A stretch of DNA of 64,000 nucleotides from Archegozetes longisetosus (lineage: Eukaryota > Arthropoda > Arachnida > Sarcoptiformes > Trhypochthoniidae), in contig JAEMBT020000003.1 of assembly GCA_018873245.2 (NCBI GenBank), positions 2,623,843 through 2,687,842 of the forward strand. The letters run 5' to 3'. Positions 1-13,228 of the stretch are shown one piece after another. Made by a program: the position numbers and the translations under genes. A model generated the notes under the pieces. It made no database searches. It worked only from the letters and a program-made list of their open reading frames with translations, and was not told the DNA's origin. Position 1 is the first letter of the stretch, and every line of letters begins with the position of its first letter.

Positions 1-3000
1 TCATATGAGAAATACTAGTAATTAGATAATAGTAAGCTTCTATTGCGAAATAATAGATAAGCGCTGAGCTAAGCGTCAATTTATGAGCACATTGTTCTTG
101 ACATTTGAAAGAGTTGTTTAGAAGTTGAAGTTTTTTCGCTTAATATTGAGCAAGATTTGTGTTGAGACCATTCAAGAATAAGCCTTACGTTTGATACTGG
201 CAAGTTTTTCACAAAGTTATGACTGAAAAAATAACAGCTAAGTTGTCTAGACTTTAATTTTATGCTTCTTTATCTTAACTGATTTACTCTCTACTGTACG
301 AGTTAAGCCACACGATATTTACACCTGCTAGTTACTCTCATTCTTACATTTAGTGAACCTGCACAAAAAGCTTTCAAAAAGTCTCACACTCATAATCTTC
401 TGTGTGATTCTCATAAAATTTTATATTAAAATGATATCCTTGCTTGAAAAATAATTCTCTATAACCTTTATTTTAACTTAAATGCTCAATAAGTTTAAAT
501 ATGACGATTTTCACGTTTAAATATTTATGAAAGTGGCTGATGTAGGTTCACATTTGAACTTAAATATCAGAGACAATATTTACAAGCTTATGTATTCTTG
601 TACTTAAACTTAAATTGAGCAGAGCTAACCAATGATAAGATAAAATCAGAACGTCTTTTCACCTTAAAATTTGCAATAAAAACAAGATCGATCACTTGAT
701 CTCACTTGAATACTATATGAAACACTACAAGTTTGAAAGAACATTCTTTATTTCATATTTAGATCGAATTTGAATCTATACCATAATCAAACTAATGGCA
801 AAATTATGCTAAAATAATAAACCTTGAAATTAATGACGGCTTATCTATAGTTCATATTGAAGAATAAATTGGAGTTTAGACTTCGAAACGACTCAGTCTC
901 GAAACAGTAATTCAAGAAAGTTTAATTGCCAAACACCAATTTCAATTGCCACTTCTTACTGACGCCAATTTCAATATTTATAAGTTCTTTGTTAAGAACT
1001 TAACGTAGATAAAATTTCTTTTTTGCTTGGAATGCTAGGATTCTCTAGTTTAAATTTGACAACTTATGTTTCATTTGAATTAGACTTCAGAACATTGGCT
1101 CTTTTCACGTCTTCAGATCAACAGTCAAGTCATTAATTAGGATTTATATAAAATTTGATGCCAAAATATAAGACCTATTTTTGTAGTCTAAACTTTATGT
1201 TTATCGCTGGACAATTTTTGAAAAATAATAACTCGGACATACATGATTGAATGACGAGGCCAGGAATAATACAAAAATAGTAATAAAATGATATATATTG
1301 TTATTATTGATGAGTCTGAGAGAATTCATGAGCGCATAACAGTAAAAATATTTGAGTCAAATGTTTACCTTTTCAATTACTTCACGACTAATCATTTGCT
1401 AAATAAATATTTGGATGATTTTGTTTTTTAAAACATTTCATTTTAAATTTTCCTATTCTATGCTTTTTATTATTAATTTTTCTTTTTATAAGATGATGGA
1501 ATAACTGCCTTATTTTTAAGCGACAATTTTGTGACAATTTTCACCCTTAAAGATCACTTCATTGCATCGCAAACTAATTTGATTTTTATTAGAAAATCAG
1601 AAATAGTTATATATTTCTGATAATTTTAAAATTTTCTGTTATAAACTTGTTAGCAATTTTTTCATACTATTGTTAAATTGCTAATAAAGAGCAAGCAGTG
1701 TGCTCGCTCAATACGTTGTACAGGTATTCGTTATTGAGCTTTTGACAGACTTCTACAGTTGCATAGTTTCATTTGTTCCTTTATATTTGACTTGATAAAT
1801 AGCTAGTGGAATATTCATATATTTTATTGACTATTTATAAGAAATTAAATTACTAGTTATTTCAAAGATATGCAAAGCCTAAAGATGCTTTTAAATCTCT
1901 TACGAAACTTTGATGAAATACAAAATAGATGAAGATGGACGAATAAAGCCAATTCTAGTTCAATTAGTCAATAATAAATATATTGCTATTTCATTAATTA
2001 ATACAACGGCTCATAAGGTGTGCACTCAGACATGCGTCTCATTAATTGAATATATTGTTTCCAAAGTGTGTCTCGTCTGAGTTTTGCTTTCAATCGATAC
2101 GATTATGGCGAAAACTTCATAAATTGCTAAAATAGCAAAGCCTACGCAAGAGAACACAACTTACAGTCAAATACTCTTATTATGTGTAGTTTATAAGCTT
2201 TGCTTCGTGTGTAAACTGAACCAAGTTTTAGACATTAAGTCAGGTTCAGTTTTGAATTATGGATTATTATACTTTTCTAAGCTTCGAAGGTTTTGTAATA
2301 AATATGTATATCTCTGGAAAAATTTATAAAATAGAATCAACATAAGTTTTGTTCCTTGAGTATATAGCTAGGGATGTATTGAAATAATCCTTACTCTACT
2401 TCAAATTTGATATACGGTACTAAAACAACACTACCACACATTCTAAATTTGAAATTTAACTTTTGCATTTTTATTTTTGATTGTGTTCTAAATTTTTTAT
2501 TTTGAACTTTTAATTCATAGATCAATTTCTTGAGCTTTAAGCTTAGAACTTCAGCTCATAGTGAAGCTGAATCTGAACTTATGCTAATTTTCAGCTTGTG
2601 TGTAACTCTAGCACAGATTTCAGCCTAAATGTCCAGTTATGTTCTTGAGTTTTAATGAGAATTTTAGCTATAATTTTACTCTTACACTTATAATAATAAA
2701 GTCGTGTCAACAATATACAGTATTACAACCTATAATAGGAATATTTTTTAAACATCTGTATCAACAGAATGTAAAAGCTACATCAATAAAAAGGATGATT
2801 CCACGAACCACATTTTGAGAATATTATTTAAGTGCTTTATTTAATCGATTTCTACAATATTCTGAAAGAATAGAAATATCCAGAAATAAACTTTCAAATA
2901 AGAAAATCATTAATTGTTTATCTGTTTTGAGTGAAATAATACCAAAATTTATTCTCATTCTCTGCTTCCTATATATAAATCATTAAAAAACTGAGTCAAT

Positions 3001-3334
3001 AAATAATTTTACAAGTATTTTGTCTCAAAGTTTATAGCAAAATAACATTCGAATCCTGTTTCATATGAATGTCTATAAACTTGAGATATAATAGATGTGT
3101 AAACTTGAACAATAATTACAAATTATCATAAATATAACAAAAATAATATAAAGTGGAGTTGATTTTAACTTTAGTTCAATCGAAAATTGATTAAATTGAC
3201 AATAGCTTCACTCAGAATTTGAGTAAACATGGCATATCTATCACAACTGCAATAATTTCCACCATTCGAAAGATTATTCTCACATTTCATCGAAAACAAT
3301 TATTTTGCTACTTTATTTGTAGGTTTAGAGGTCT
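1..3334. other. A+T-rich intergenic DNA, no gene seen
   Basis: No open frame here looks protein-like on either strand. The only local structure I note is a short hairpin at 2213-2252, whose ten-base arms AAACTGAACC and GGTTCAGTTT are perfectly complementary across a 20-base loop. I see no transposon ends. Confidence 0.5.
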
Positions 3335-3586
3335 TTATTCTTGTTCGCTATCGGGTCTAAGATCTTCGGAGTCGGTTGCAGCGAACGTTATATTCCATGG
3401 CAGAGAATAATTGGATGGCCAAATCGTAGTTAATTCTTGCGAACATTCAGCTTTCTCACACTTTCCGTGAAACAAAATAATCAAAAATAGTATTAGAATC
3501 GCTAGCACAATAATCAAAACAACAGCTTTGAAAGTATAGTTTAAAAACTTGTATTTCTTGATTAAGTCTATATTTTCTCTAATCAT
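3335..3586 (-). CDS. putative small single-pass membrane protein
   Basis: I do not recognise this gene. From the ATG at 3586 an open frame of 83 codons runs to a stop at 3335. The predicted protein has a short charged N-terminus, one long hydrophobic segment of about 22 residues (AVVLIIVLAILILFLIIL), and then a polar tail with two cysteines (KCEKAEC), two possible N-glycosylation sites (NYS, NIT) and an acidic end. The layout fits a type II membrane anchor or the first exon of a larger ectoenzyme such as an M13 peptidase, but no diagnostic ectodomain motif is present. It could also be a chance frame in A+T-rich DNA. No neighbouring exon was found. Confidence 0.3.
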   Translation of the reverse strand: MIRENIDLIKKYKFLNYTFKAVVLIIVLAILILFLIILFHGKCEKAECSQELTTIWPSNYSLPWNITFAATDSEDLRPDSEQE

Positions 3587-3613
3587 TTTTATGTCAGTTC
3601 TGATTAGAAGCAC

Positions 3614-6080
3614 TTAACTTATCTAAAGTAATATTAGTACTTAGGTTCTTTCAGACTTCAATCAAAAGTATAACAAAACAATTTTGGTTTGTGTCTATTC
3701 TCATTTGAATGAAAAACAAGCGCTTTTTAATATAAAATTAGATTACAAGAAAAAGACCAGAGCTGTCTTTTATAGCAATATTTATATTTTCAAGTATCCT
3801 GGTCATTGAATAACAAAATTTTAACTTTCGACCCGCTTGACGAAATTCTATGCAACTAACTCTAGTTTCAGAGTATTTCTTTTGTATTTAGTGGAAAAAA
3901 TTTGTTGATTCAATAATTTTTGGAAAAGGCTTAAAATGGTGCACACTCCAAATTATCAGTTTGGTAATAATGACACCTGTCTATCAACACAAATATCTGA
4001 TAAATCGAGTCACATACTAGCATAAGGAATTGACTCTGGGGAGGTATAAACGTTACAATTAATTAGCTCAAACCCGATTAAGTTGCATCTGATCACTTAT
4101 CAGACTTAACTTGGTCATACAAATCCTGTTATTTGAATGCCTCGAAGTTATGTAATAAAAAAAGTATATTTTGATTCTGATATTTTGATTCACTTTTTGA
4201 AAATTGACTAAGTTAGAAATACTTTAACAAAGTGTGACCCTCCCATCATATGTATTTTGTATTGACCAATAATGCCTAATATTTTTTATAAACAATATAA
4301 TTACGTGTAATCAAAAAGGCTCTCGAAATGTGGAACAATAATAAAATAATAATTTGATACTCTTTTTATTAAGATGACGTATTCTTGAACATGAATCTGG
4401 TTGCATTGTGCGCACAATCTTTACTTATGTTCAATGGCTTGTTACTCCCATCTAACATCTACTGAAATGTATCTAGAACTTTATTTAACACCGTTTAGAA
4501 CTTCTGCGAAGAACTAGAGTATAGGTACTGATTGGGTACAAGATCAGGAACCTCACTTATCTTACCATTATCTGACCCTCTGGCTCGACCTGAACGAGCA
4601 CGAAATACAAAAAAATCTAACTCAACCAGAACAAAACTTTTCGCAGATTGAACATAAATTGAATTTTGTGTTGATTTCTAACCCAAACAGGTTTTGTTTT
4701 TAAAAATTTTGAAAATCAGATATCGATTTGACAAAACATTTAATTTGACAGTTTTATGAGAAAACTCAATATTGATGTTGAATTCAAATATACTTTGAGT
4801 TTGTTTAAACTAAAAAGCAGATCAAACTAATGAAATGCATTAAGCATTGCAAATATATTTCTGAAATCAACCCTTTACATGAAATGTTCGTGACTTAACT
4901 CTACTTTACTATTTACCAAACATTAATAAGGTTTAGTTTAAAAAATAAAAATTATGTTTAACTCATTACTAATCTCACATCTAGTCCTAAAATTTGTGAG
5001 AATATTTTAAATTTATATGACGAATCCAAATACAAATACAAATATTGTTTTGTTAGCTTTCAAGTGAATGAAAAGTGAAAAATAACCATCGCTTATCTGT
5101 TCAATTCTAAACTGAAAATTCAGTTTATGTCCTCTTATTCCTTACTCTGCTATCTTGTGTAAATATTTTTATTATAACATGATTGGTTTGATATTTTTCA
5201 AATAATAGTTTATGATTTGCTTCACTTCAATTGTGTTTTATAATTCAAAAATTCTTTTACAAAGTACTCTAAATTGTTTGTTATAATTCGAATACGAACT
5301 AATGGATGCGAGAATAAGTATTGAGTATCAAAAGTTTTGCTGAAGATATTTGGACCTTTTTACTGCTACAAGTGTAGCAAACATTCACAAAATAAAACCA
5401 GAATCCAGCGCATGTTTAAAGGATGTTTTAAATTAAAAACTGAATGAATTAGAATATATTAATATAGTCATATTATGTTTCCCATAAGGTAAAAGTTCGA
5501 ACACCTATTGCTTTTATACTATATAAGTGATTGAGCTGTGATGAACTTGGCGTCGCATATGATTAGTCTTGCAAAAAAGATTTGTTCAGAGATTTTCGAC
5601 AAAGTTCCTGGAAATTTAACAAGGCCAAGTCCGCTCCACTCCAAGTTGAGAATATTTCGCTCAACATTAAATGTAATTCTGAGCGTTAAATGTTTGTGCA
5701 CATAAACGAGAAACATCTATCTTATTTTAATTCCAAAGAACCAATAAATGAACTGAAAGAAATTTTCGCAGCAAATTATAAACATTTCACAAAAGTTATA
5801 CATAGAAGAAAAGTTTAGTAAACATGAGACTTATGGGGTTGTCCTAAAAAGTATATTTAAACAATATTTTATTGATAATTTGAACAAAGGCGGATTTAAG
5901 GCGGAGTTTCTACTGATTTCAATAGTAAAGATTCACAAATGCTACTACAGGCCGTCTAATAAGGTCCAACTACTCAATTTTTACTTCAGAAGCACTTGAT
6001 TAGAACGTAAGATTTTTGCTTAAAAAGCAAACGGGCTGCGGTATTACGATTAGTTTTCGAAGTCTGACGGTATAGTTCAT
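3614..6080. other. intergenic DNA upstream of the DM gene
   Basis: No convincing coding frame is visible. The last 250 bases (about 5830-6080) are slightly richer in G+C and probably hold the promoter and 5' leader of the DM-domain gene. I could not identify a TATA box or initiator with confidence. Confidence 0.4.
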
Positions 6081-8336
6081 ATGAAGATTATGGCACATAA
6101 TTCAAAATGTTCAAAATGCAGAAATCATGGCATAATTGTGCCTTTAAAGGGCCACAGATCGGTCTGTAAACGTAAGGATTGCGAATGCGAAAAATGCCAT
6201 CTTGCTCTCGAGCGAAGAAGAATCACTGAAAAGCAATCTCAGGTCAATAAACAGGAGAAACACCATGGAGTCAGCTTCAATAATATTAGTTTAGCTGAAA
6301 GAGAGTTACTCAAAAATCTGGATTTCACTCAACTTGTTGGAAAGCTCGAGCTCAATACTTTATTGTGTGAGTTATTTGCACAATTTTATATTTGATTTTG
6401 AACATTTCAAAGATTAAGAGCATCGAATCTCATATTGATTACCTTAATTTAAACTCTTTCTAACTATGAACAGTTTTATTTATCTCTACTTAAATCTATA
6501 TATAGTAATGGAATTAGATTAGCGAGCAATTTTTCAAATCAATTATGCTTTGAATTGTTGTCAAATTATATTTTTTACGTTCTTAAAAAATATTCTATTA
6601 TTAATATTTTGAATGATTTTAAGCTTTCTCTCATCACATCAATAATTGCAATTTATTTTCGTTCAGATCTTTATAGACTTTGTAAGGAGGAGAATCAATC
6701 TTCAAATTGTTCTGTCAAATCTGATCAATCAAATGCAGAAACTACCAAATCAAATAATTTAGGAAATACAGAAGACTCTCAAACAATTGTACTTCCAATG
6801 AGTCGAACGAATCCTAAAACAAGTAATATTTCTGAAAGTGAGTACATGTTTAATGATGTATAAAAATTTTTCTTTTAAAAATTGATTTATTTGCTTTTAG
6901 AAAATCAATTGTTTAAGATTATCTTAATCTTTATCATAAATTATTATAGCTAAATAAGTGTCTTCAAAAGTTTTTGACTTTATATAGCGCCCACAGATGA
7001 AAAGAAACGAAATCCGATGTGCGCGCGATGTAGAGCACATGGCGTTCAATTCGAAGTTACAAACCATAAACGCAACTGTCCGTTGCGTAATTGCAAGTGC
7101 ATTAAATGTGAACTTGTCATCGAAAAACGTAAAGTCATGAGAAGTCAGATGGCACTTCAGAGACGACAAAAAGCAGAGGAACAAATGGAAGAAGAAATCA
7201 AACAGTTAGTGGAACAGATTCGTAGAAATCAAAAACCTCAACTTAAAGTCCATGAACGTAAGTTGTTGAATATAAGTTTCAAATTTCACATTCTCAAATA
7301 AATACTAACCCGCTAACGGGGCTTTACAGCCAAAAGAGTTCACTGTAAGCGGAATTCGCCATGCCTGAAATTAATGAGTTATGGATTCTGTGTTTGATAT
7401 AGAATATAATGTTCAACTTTAGCGGTGATTCACTATAGACGGTTTTACTATAAATGGTTTAGGCTGTGCTATGACGTGAATTTTCTAGATTTAAAAAATT
7501 AGAACTCTCAAACTACTTAGCTAAAAATTGACTGAATCATTTTGTAAAACTGCAGCTAAATTTGATGGTTTATTTAGTATAGAACTCTCCAGTAATGTTG
7601 ATCAACTTCAGCTTCCTAGTCAAATATGAATTTGTTAACTAATAGAGATTCTTCTATATTTTTAATACAACCTAACTCAGAGCTCAAACAGTGCGACATT
7701 TCAACAGAATCGGCGATCAGTCACGAAATTCAACATAATATTCTAATCAATGCATCGCTAATGTCATTAAATCTGATACAGCAAACGGAACTAATGGCTT
7801 CTTGTGGGAAAATTGTCACTCCATTTACTCGATGTTTGTCAAACATTAATCAAATTAACGAATACAGTGGTCACTCGATTGCATCGATTGAAGAAAATGC
7901 TTTGGATAAAACTCTTTTAGTTAAAAATACAGATAGACCCAAAATATGGCAGCCCTGGCTTGAGAAGAACCCCGATCATAGCGATCAGAGTTTTGAAGCA
8001 TGTATAGAGCTATCGATGCCCTGATTATTGCAGGGATCATTTCGAAATGACGGTTTATTGAAGATTTTCAGTAAAGTTTATATATTGTCACATAAATCTG
8101 TTCAATTTTGTCTAATTTGAAAGCTGTTTGAACATTAGAGTTAAAATCTAGTTATGCCACATATATTACTGCATGCTAAAACTTTTGATCGAATTATAGC
8201 AAAAATTGGTCTCGTACACGCAACGTTAGAAGATTCTGATGGACCGACTAGTTGCTATAATCTGGCTACAACTGATTTCTTAAATAAGCTTGAAACTCAA
8301 AACTCTCTTAAAGTTTTGTCTAGAAATTTGATTTAA
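6081..8336 (+). CDS. tandem DM-domain protein (Doublesex/MAB-3 family)
   Basis: A putative transcription factor with two complete DM zinc-binding modules. Exons read as 6081-6366, 6667-6837, 6988-7257, 7556-8001 and 8152-8336, all joined in phase 1 with good GT-AG sites at the first three junctions. Exon 1 carries DM1, with the C-x2-C, H, H, C, C-x-C-x2-C ligand pattern from CSKCRNHG to CECEKC. Exon 3 carries DM2, from CARCRAHG to CKCIKC, followed by a basic and then charged helical tail (about residues 180-240). Exon 2 is a Ser/Asn-rich linker. DM proteins bind the DNA minor groove and typically control sexual differentiation. Exon 4 reads in one frame for 24 codons and then in another from about 7626; one extra base near 7622-7625 (CAAAT) would make it continuous and give about 452 residues in total. 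Exons 4 and 5 are less certain than exons 1-3. Among known proteins, nematode MAB-3 has two DM domains; most animal DMRT proteins have one. Confidence 0.8.
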
Positions 8337-11300
8337 TCAATTTTATGTGTTTATAACATAATAATGATAATATAATAACTTAAGGTTGATTATTAGCAGA
8401 TCCAAACGATTTAAATAGCACACTATGCAAATTGATCTTCAAAAGTGTTTTTATATATAGTAGTCGTACTTTTACTCTTAGTATTAGTAGATATGAAGTT
8501 ATAATACATATATTAATTTTGGAAACTAACTCAATCCATAGCTATTAGTAAAATTGAAATATAAATTGTTTTAACACAATTTATTCACATATAAAACATG
8601 TTTATGACAAGGTTGTCCACAACATTATTTTGAATATTTTAATAGAGATTTTGTCTAAATAATATTGTACAAAATTCTCTGTCCAAGTTTGTTTAAAAGA
8701 AATTCTACACAATTATTATACTTAACAATCAAAACAAATGTTCATTTAATCTATTGATAAAGTTATATCCCATATGCAATACATAACGAGCCTTCAAGTA
8801 ATTGTTTTAGACTATTGTTCTTTGACTATAGCATATTATTATCTCGAAAACAAAGTCTGTTATAGAAAAATTCATTAAAACAAATAAAATTCTTTGCACT
8901 TTCCGTAAATCGAATTCTGTTTCAAATTTTTTCAAAAGTATGAAATTTCCTGGAAATACAAGATCCACTCGTAGGTTGGAGAAAGTCAAAATTTAATGGA
9001 TAAACTTGCGTATATGTTCACTAAACCTAGGTCTAGATTACTACACTATCTCAACTATCATTCTTTAGTAACTTTACGCTCAAATTGACTTTTCGTGCAT
9101 ACCCTCTGCCCCTTGTGTTACACTATTTTGTTCGCCCTTTCCTTTCTTTTAACACGATGGTTATGCTTTTTTCAGTTCAACTCTTACTTGACCCACCCCA
9201 TAAAAGATTTTATTACTAGTAGATGATATCTTAATCGTATGCTACTGTTGCTCGTACTTAACCAATTCATATAATAAGTCAGATTTAGGTTCTGCAACAA
9301 TTCGACAAAGAATGCACAAGTAGGAGTCTATGATTGAGTCAGGACATACGATGGTGTTTCCAATTTGACTTTCTACCATAATAGCTGATATTTTGGTCCT
9401 CATTAACTTTAATTCTTTAATATCACTTCATTTGTTGAATACTATGAACCTGTTAAAAACATTATATTATTTTGTGATTGAAAAAAATTTGAAAGTTATT
9501 TATTTTCGCCTACGCGAAGCATAGAGAGATAAAAGACGGCAAAATATAGATATTATCCAGTATTAACGCTATTCTGTTATTGATTTCATTTCATTCATCT
9601 TAATAATGAGTATCGAAATTAGAGCGAATCGTAAGAAATTTCATTGAATAAAACCACTAAATTATAGCAAAAATGATCCTTGCTATCCTATTGGTAGTAC
9701 CCTTGAAATATCCCTGATCCAAGAAATAAACGGTTAAGGTGAGAAAATAAAAATACTATCAATAATGTATGGAAACTATACTTATTACCAATTTATTAGA
9801 TTAAATATAAAACGTTGTTTGCCCTTCTATATAGCGGCTTTAGATTCAATCTTTTTAGAAACCCTTTAGCTCTTATTTTACGCTTTATTTTTGAGATACT
9901 CAAACATTTTATAAGAATTAATGAACGTTTAAAAAGCATTTAGTGTTTTGAAAGCATTTAATTAATAAAAAATACAAACTCTGATTCAGCTTTAAAAACA
10001 TTTGATTTACATAAAAATTCGTTATGATTGAAGGCAAAATGGCTAATTATTAATGTTCAGTATTAAGTATTAGTTTAGGTTAAACTTGATCTTTCATTTT
10101 CTATAAGCCCTTTTGTTTTTTAAGTAATCAAAAAAGTACTTTTCTACTTCCAAGACTCAACTATAATATGAGTGTACTAATTCCATCATATAAACTACTT
10201 GTCCATTATTTCTCATTCAAAGTTTAAGCAATACTTTTCGATAAACTTTGAAAAATTATGTGAGAGTAACATAAATCATTTTTAAAAATTTGAAGTTTAG
10301 CTGGCGAATTTGAAGTGACATTTCTGAACTCCTATAACTTTGATGTTTAGGTAATTTTACAGATTCCTTTAAGTTTTAGGCAATGCTAAAGTTTGAATGT
10401 TTCTATAAAGTTTTGAAATTAGGATTCTATTGAAACTCAAAAAATAGAGAGAAATTCGCATAAATACAAGGTCAATTCTAACAGATTGGTTAAACAAGTT
10501 TTCACTTAAAATAATATATAATGGCATTTGTTACTTATTTAATAGTAAACAATAACAAATATATACAAAACTTTAAGTGAAACATAATGTAAAAGCCACT
10601 AGATAATAGACCATTTACGTGCAGACCCTCCCTGACTGTTTCAATCGCCTCCAAAAATCTTTGTAAAATTTCAAGTTTCGCGAAAAATTACAGTCAAAAT
10701 GTTAAGGGAATTCTATAAAACTCTACCACTAAATACTGCTTTCCGAATGCATACAATTATTACTATAACAATTTTTAAAGTTAAAAATTAGAGTTTTGTT
10801 TTAATGATATCTATTTCCTTTAATTTTTGGTGCAGAGTTTAACAAAGACTTTTTGAGGTGATAGTATTTCTCTCTCTCTCTCTCTCTCATGTTTGATCAA
10901 TTTTCAGAGTCTACCCTAGAATTTAGATATTTTCTAAGACCTCCTAGTTTCAGGCCTTAGTAGTCTACCCTTTAGTTACAAGTACCCCAAAAGTTTCAGG
11001 TACTCATAGAAAATAAAATGAGTAATGTTATATCGTTTTTGAGTTTGATTATCTAAAGAAACACATTTTCTGTTACCTTATTCATTACAATGTTAAGGAT
11101 GTTACAAATTTAGGTTTCATTTTCATGCCATCAAAATAAGTTTATTATAGAGGTTCAAACCTTACCTAATAGTTAACTAGTAATGAATGTTTGTTTCAAG
11201 CTTAAATAAAATTTCAAACTCAAAATTTGATAACTGATTTTTATGTATATAAGAAGACAAGTGGGCAATCCTTTTTAACGAATTTGATGTGAATAAGCGT

Positions 11301-12547
11301 CGTTTAGCTTTACAGTATCAAAGTTTAAGGTATACAGTAAGTTGTACCTTGAACAATCCACGTTCAAAATACGAAAACAATTTTTGAAATATCTTATCTG
11401 AATGTAATTCTAATATTCTGCTTCTTTATGCTTGTGCTTTAATGGTTTTATGGAATGTAGGCATGCGTAGAAACTGGCATTTTTTTATCCATATATTTGT
11501 TCGCAACTAAAGTATCGTAAATGTTATCGATCGAAATACTCTTGAGATATATGTTTCACGAACTAATCTCTTCTAGCATGATGCATACTCGAATTTCTGA
11601 TAAAATAAATACACTGAATTGGGTCAAGCACTAAAATGAGCAAAAATTTGCATTTTTATAACTTCTATAATATTTTATTCAAGTTATTTATTCCTGAAAA
11701 TTGAGGTAAAACTTCAAAATTTAGTCGATTCGATTAAGCTTGATCGAATCTTTTGAGACTTGATGAAAACTAGAAAACAGCGAAACTTTTCTCATAAAAA
11801 AAGTTCTAATCCTATCTACTTTTTAATAGAAATTGAAATGAAGTTTTTATTTAGACTATCAAACTTGATTAACTAAAACCCATTACGAAGCTACGTCAGA
11901 GTAGTAGATCCTCTAATTGTATTATGGGTTTAAAGGTGTCTAGAATATTGAAGTAGTGTCTAGACTTAAAACTTGGTTTTTAGTAAATATGCAAAAGTAG
12001 TCATTTCGAGAACATAACTCACACATACATCATATTTTATAGCTTCAGATCGTTATTATGTTGTAATAAACTTACATTTCTTTTCAAATACTTTCGAGTT
12101 GTCTTCACAGTAGTTCAACTGTTAAAATAAAATTCTTCTTTTTGCCGCTTATTAGATCCAATCAATCACTACAATTAGTACTTTTCAAACGTTATTATGA
12201 ATGCCAACAAGGAATCGCATAAATCTTTTCCTTTTGATTTACTTTTTATTTGAAAGCATGAAATCAAATTGTTTTGTTTTTCAATAAATGAACTTGAAAA
12301 CTGCGAGTCAATTTTTAAAAACAGTTTTGTGTGCTCCCAAATCAATTTTTCTTCTTTTCTTGAATGTCAGCACAATCTTATGCTGATTGTTAAATTCTAT
12401 TATGCATAAAAATTGATGTCTCCATTTGTCAAATAAATGCTGAAAATGGTCTAATTCTTAAAAAAATTCAAACGTGCACTGCCGGCTTTCGCAAAATGAT
12501 CGACTCTTACAACTTGTTCATTTTTTTTATAAATCAACGATAGCTAA
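8337..12547. other. intergenic DNA with a TC microsatellite
   Basis: About 4.2 kb with no recognisable gene. A perfect (TC)n run lies at 10869-10888. The rest is unstructured A+T-rich sequence. Confidence 0.5.
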
Positions 12548-13031
12548 GTGGTGGCCCACAGGCCATATCCTGCAGACTGACCAAATTTGCCTTACACTAT
12601 GATACATTGGGCAACGACATTTTTCTAGAAATTCTCTTAAAAGTTCGAATATCTTTAATAAAAATTTGAAAAACTACTAAAACAGAATAAGTGAATCTTA
12701 TTTTATGAAACTTAATTCAAAATGCATGTTATAAATGCTCGAATAATAAAAATAGTACACGAAAAAGTCGCTACAGTCATGAGTTCTCGCGGTGAATTTC
12801 GGCCGAAAAAATGTATGATTCTATCATTAACTTTTTGCTCGATCCGATCACACTTGACTCTAATGGCTTGTGGCCTTTTGACACGAATAGCTTGGCGACC
12901 CAAAAGGCTCTCGACTCGAGTTTAACAGAACAAAATGGATCTTCAGTCCAGTTTTCCAGTTGATTGTTTAGGATTTTCTCTTGATTAAATTGACGACAAG
13001 GTAAAATCTTTGTTTGCGCCGAACTTTATGG
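12548..13031 (-). mobile_element. possible hAT transposase relic
   Basis: On the minus strand an open frame of about 84 codons runs from 13031 to a stop near 12777. Its later part contains SRAFWVAKLF, then KGHKPLES and SSKKLMIES. This resembles the N-terminal stretch of ZBED/FAM200-type hAT transposases, which have an A-S-x2-V-A-x-L-I-A-K block followed by K-P and an E-M-V helix. About 180 bases away (12548-12590) is a G+C-rich stretch with GTGGTGGCCCACAGG and CCTGCAGACTG, typical in flavour of hAT ends. No matching second end or target duplication was found, so this is a degraded fragment at best. The resemblance is from memory of family patterns, not a search. Confidence 0.3.
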
Positions 13032-13149
13032 ATACGTATTCTTCGACGCGTTTAACTGATAATCAAGCACAACATGCGATCTATGCTTTACATAATCTTC
13101 AAGAATGCTTTTCTTTCTCTTCCATGCAACAAAAATGACGTTTTTGCAA

Positions 13150-13228
13150 TTTATTATGTTATGTTATGTTATTTATTTTTATGTTATTTATTATGTTATG
13201 TTATGTTATGTTATGTATTATGTTATTT
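13150..13228. repeat. TTATG pentanucleotide repeat
   Basis: An imperfect tandem array of the unit TTATG, interrupted by TTATTT variants. It creates artificial Tyr/Val/Met/Leu/Cys-rich open frames across 13074-13293. Confidence 0.8.

Noticed and set aside
7296-7450. Possible Tigger-like MITE inside DM-gene intron 3
   Set aside because: Words such as GGTTTTACTATA and CACTGTAAGCGGAATTCG look element-like, but no matching inverted ends or TA duplication could be defined.
12722-12925. Plus-strand 67-codon frame
   Set aside because: The opposite strand has the more family-like translation (hAT pattern); this frame has no features.
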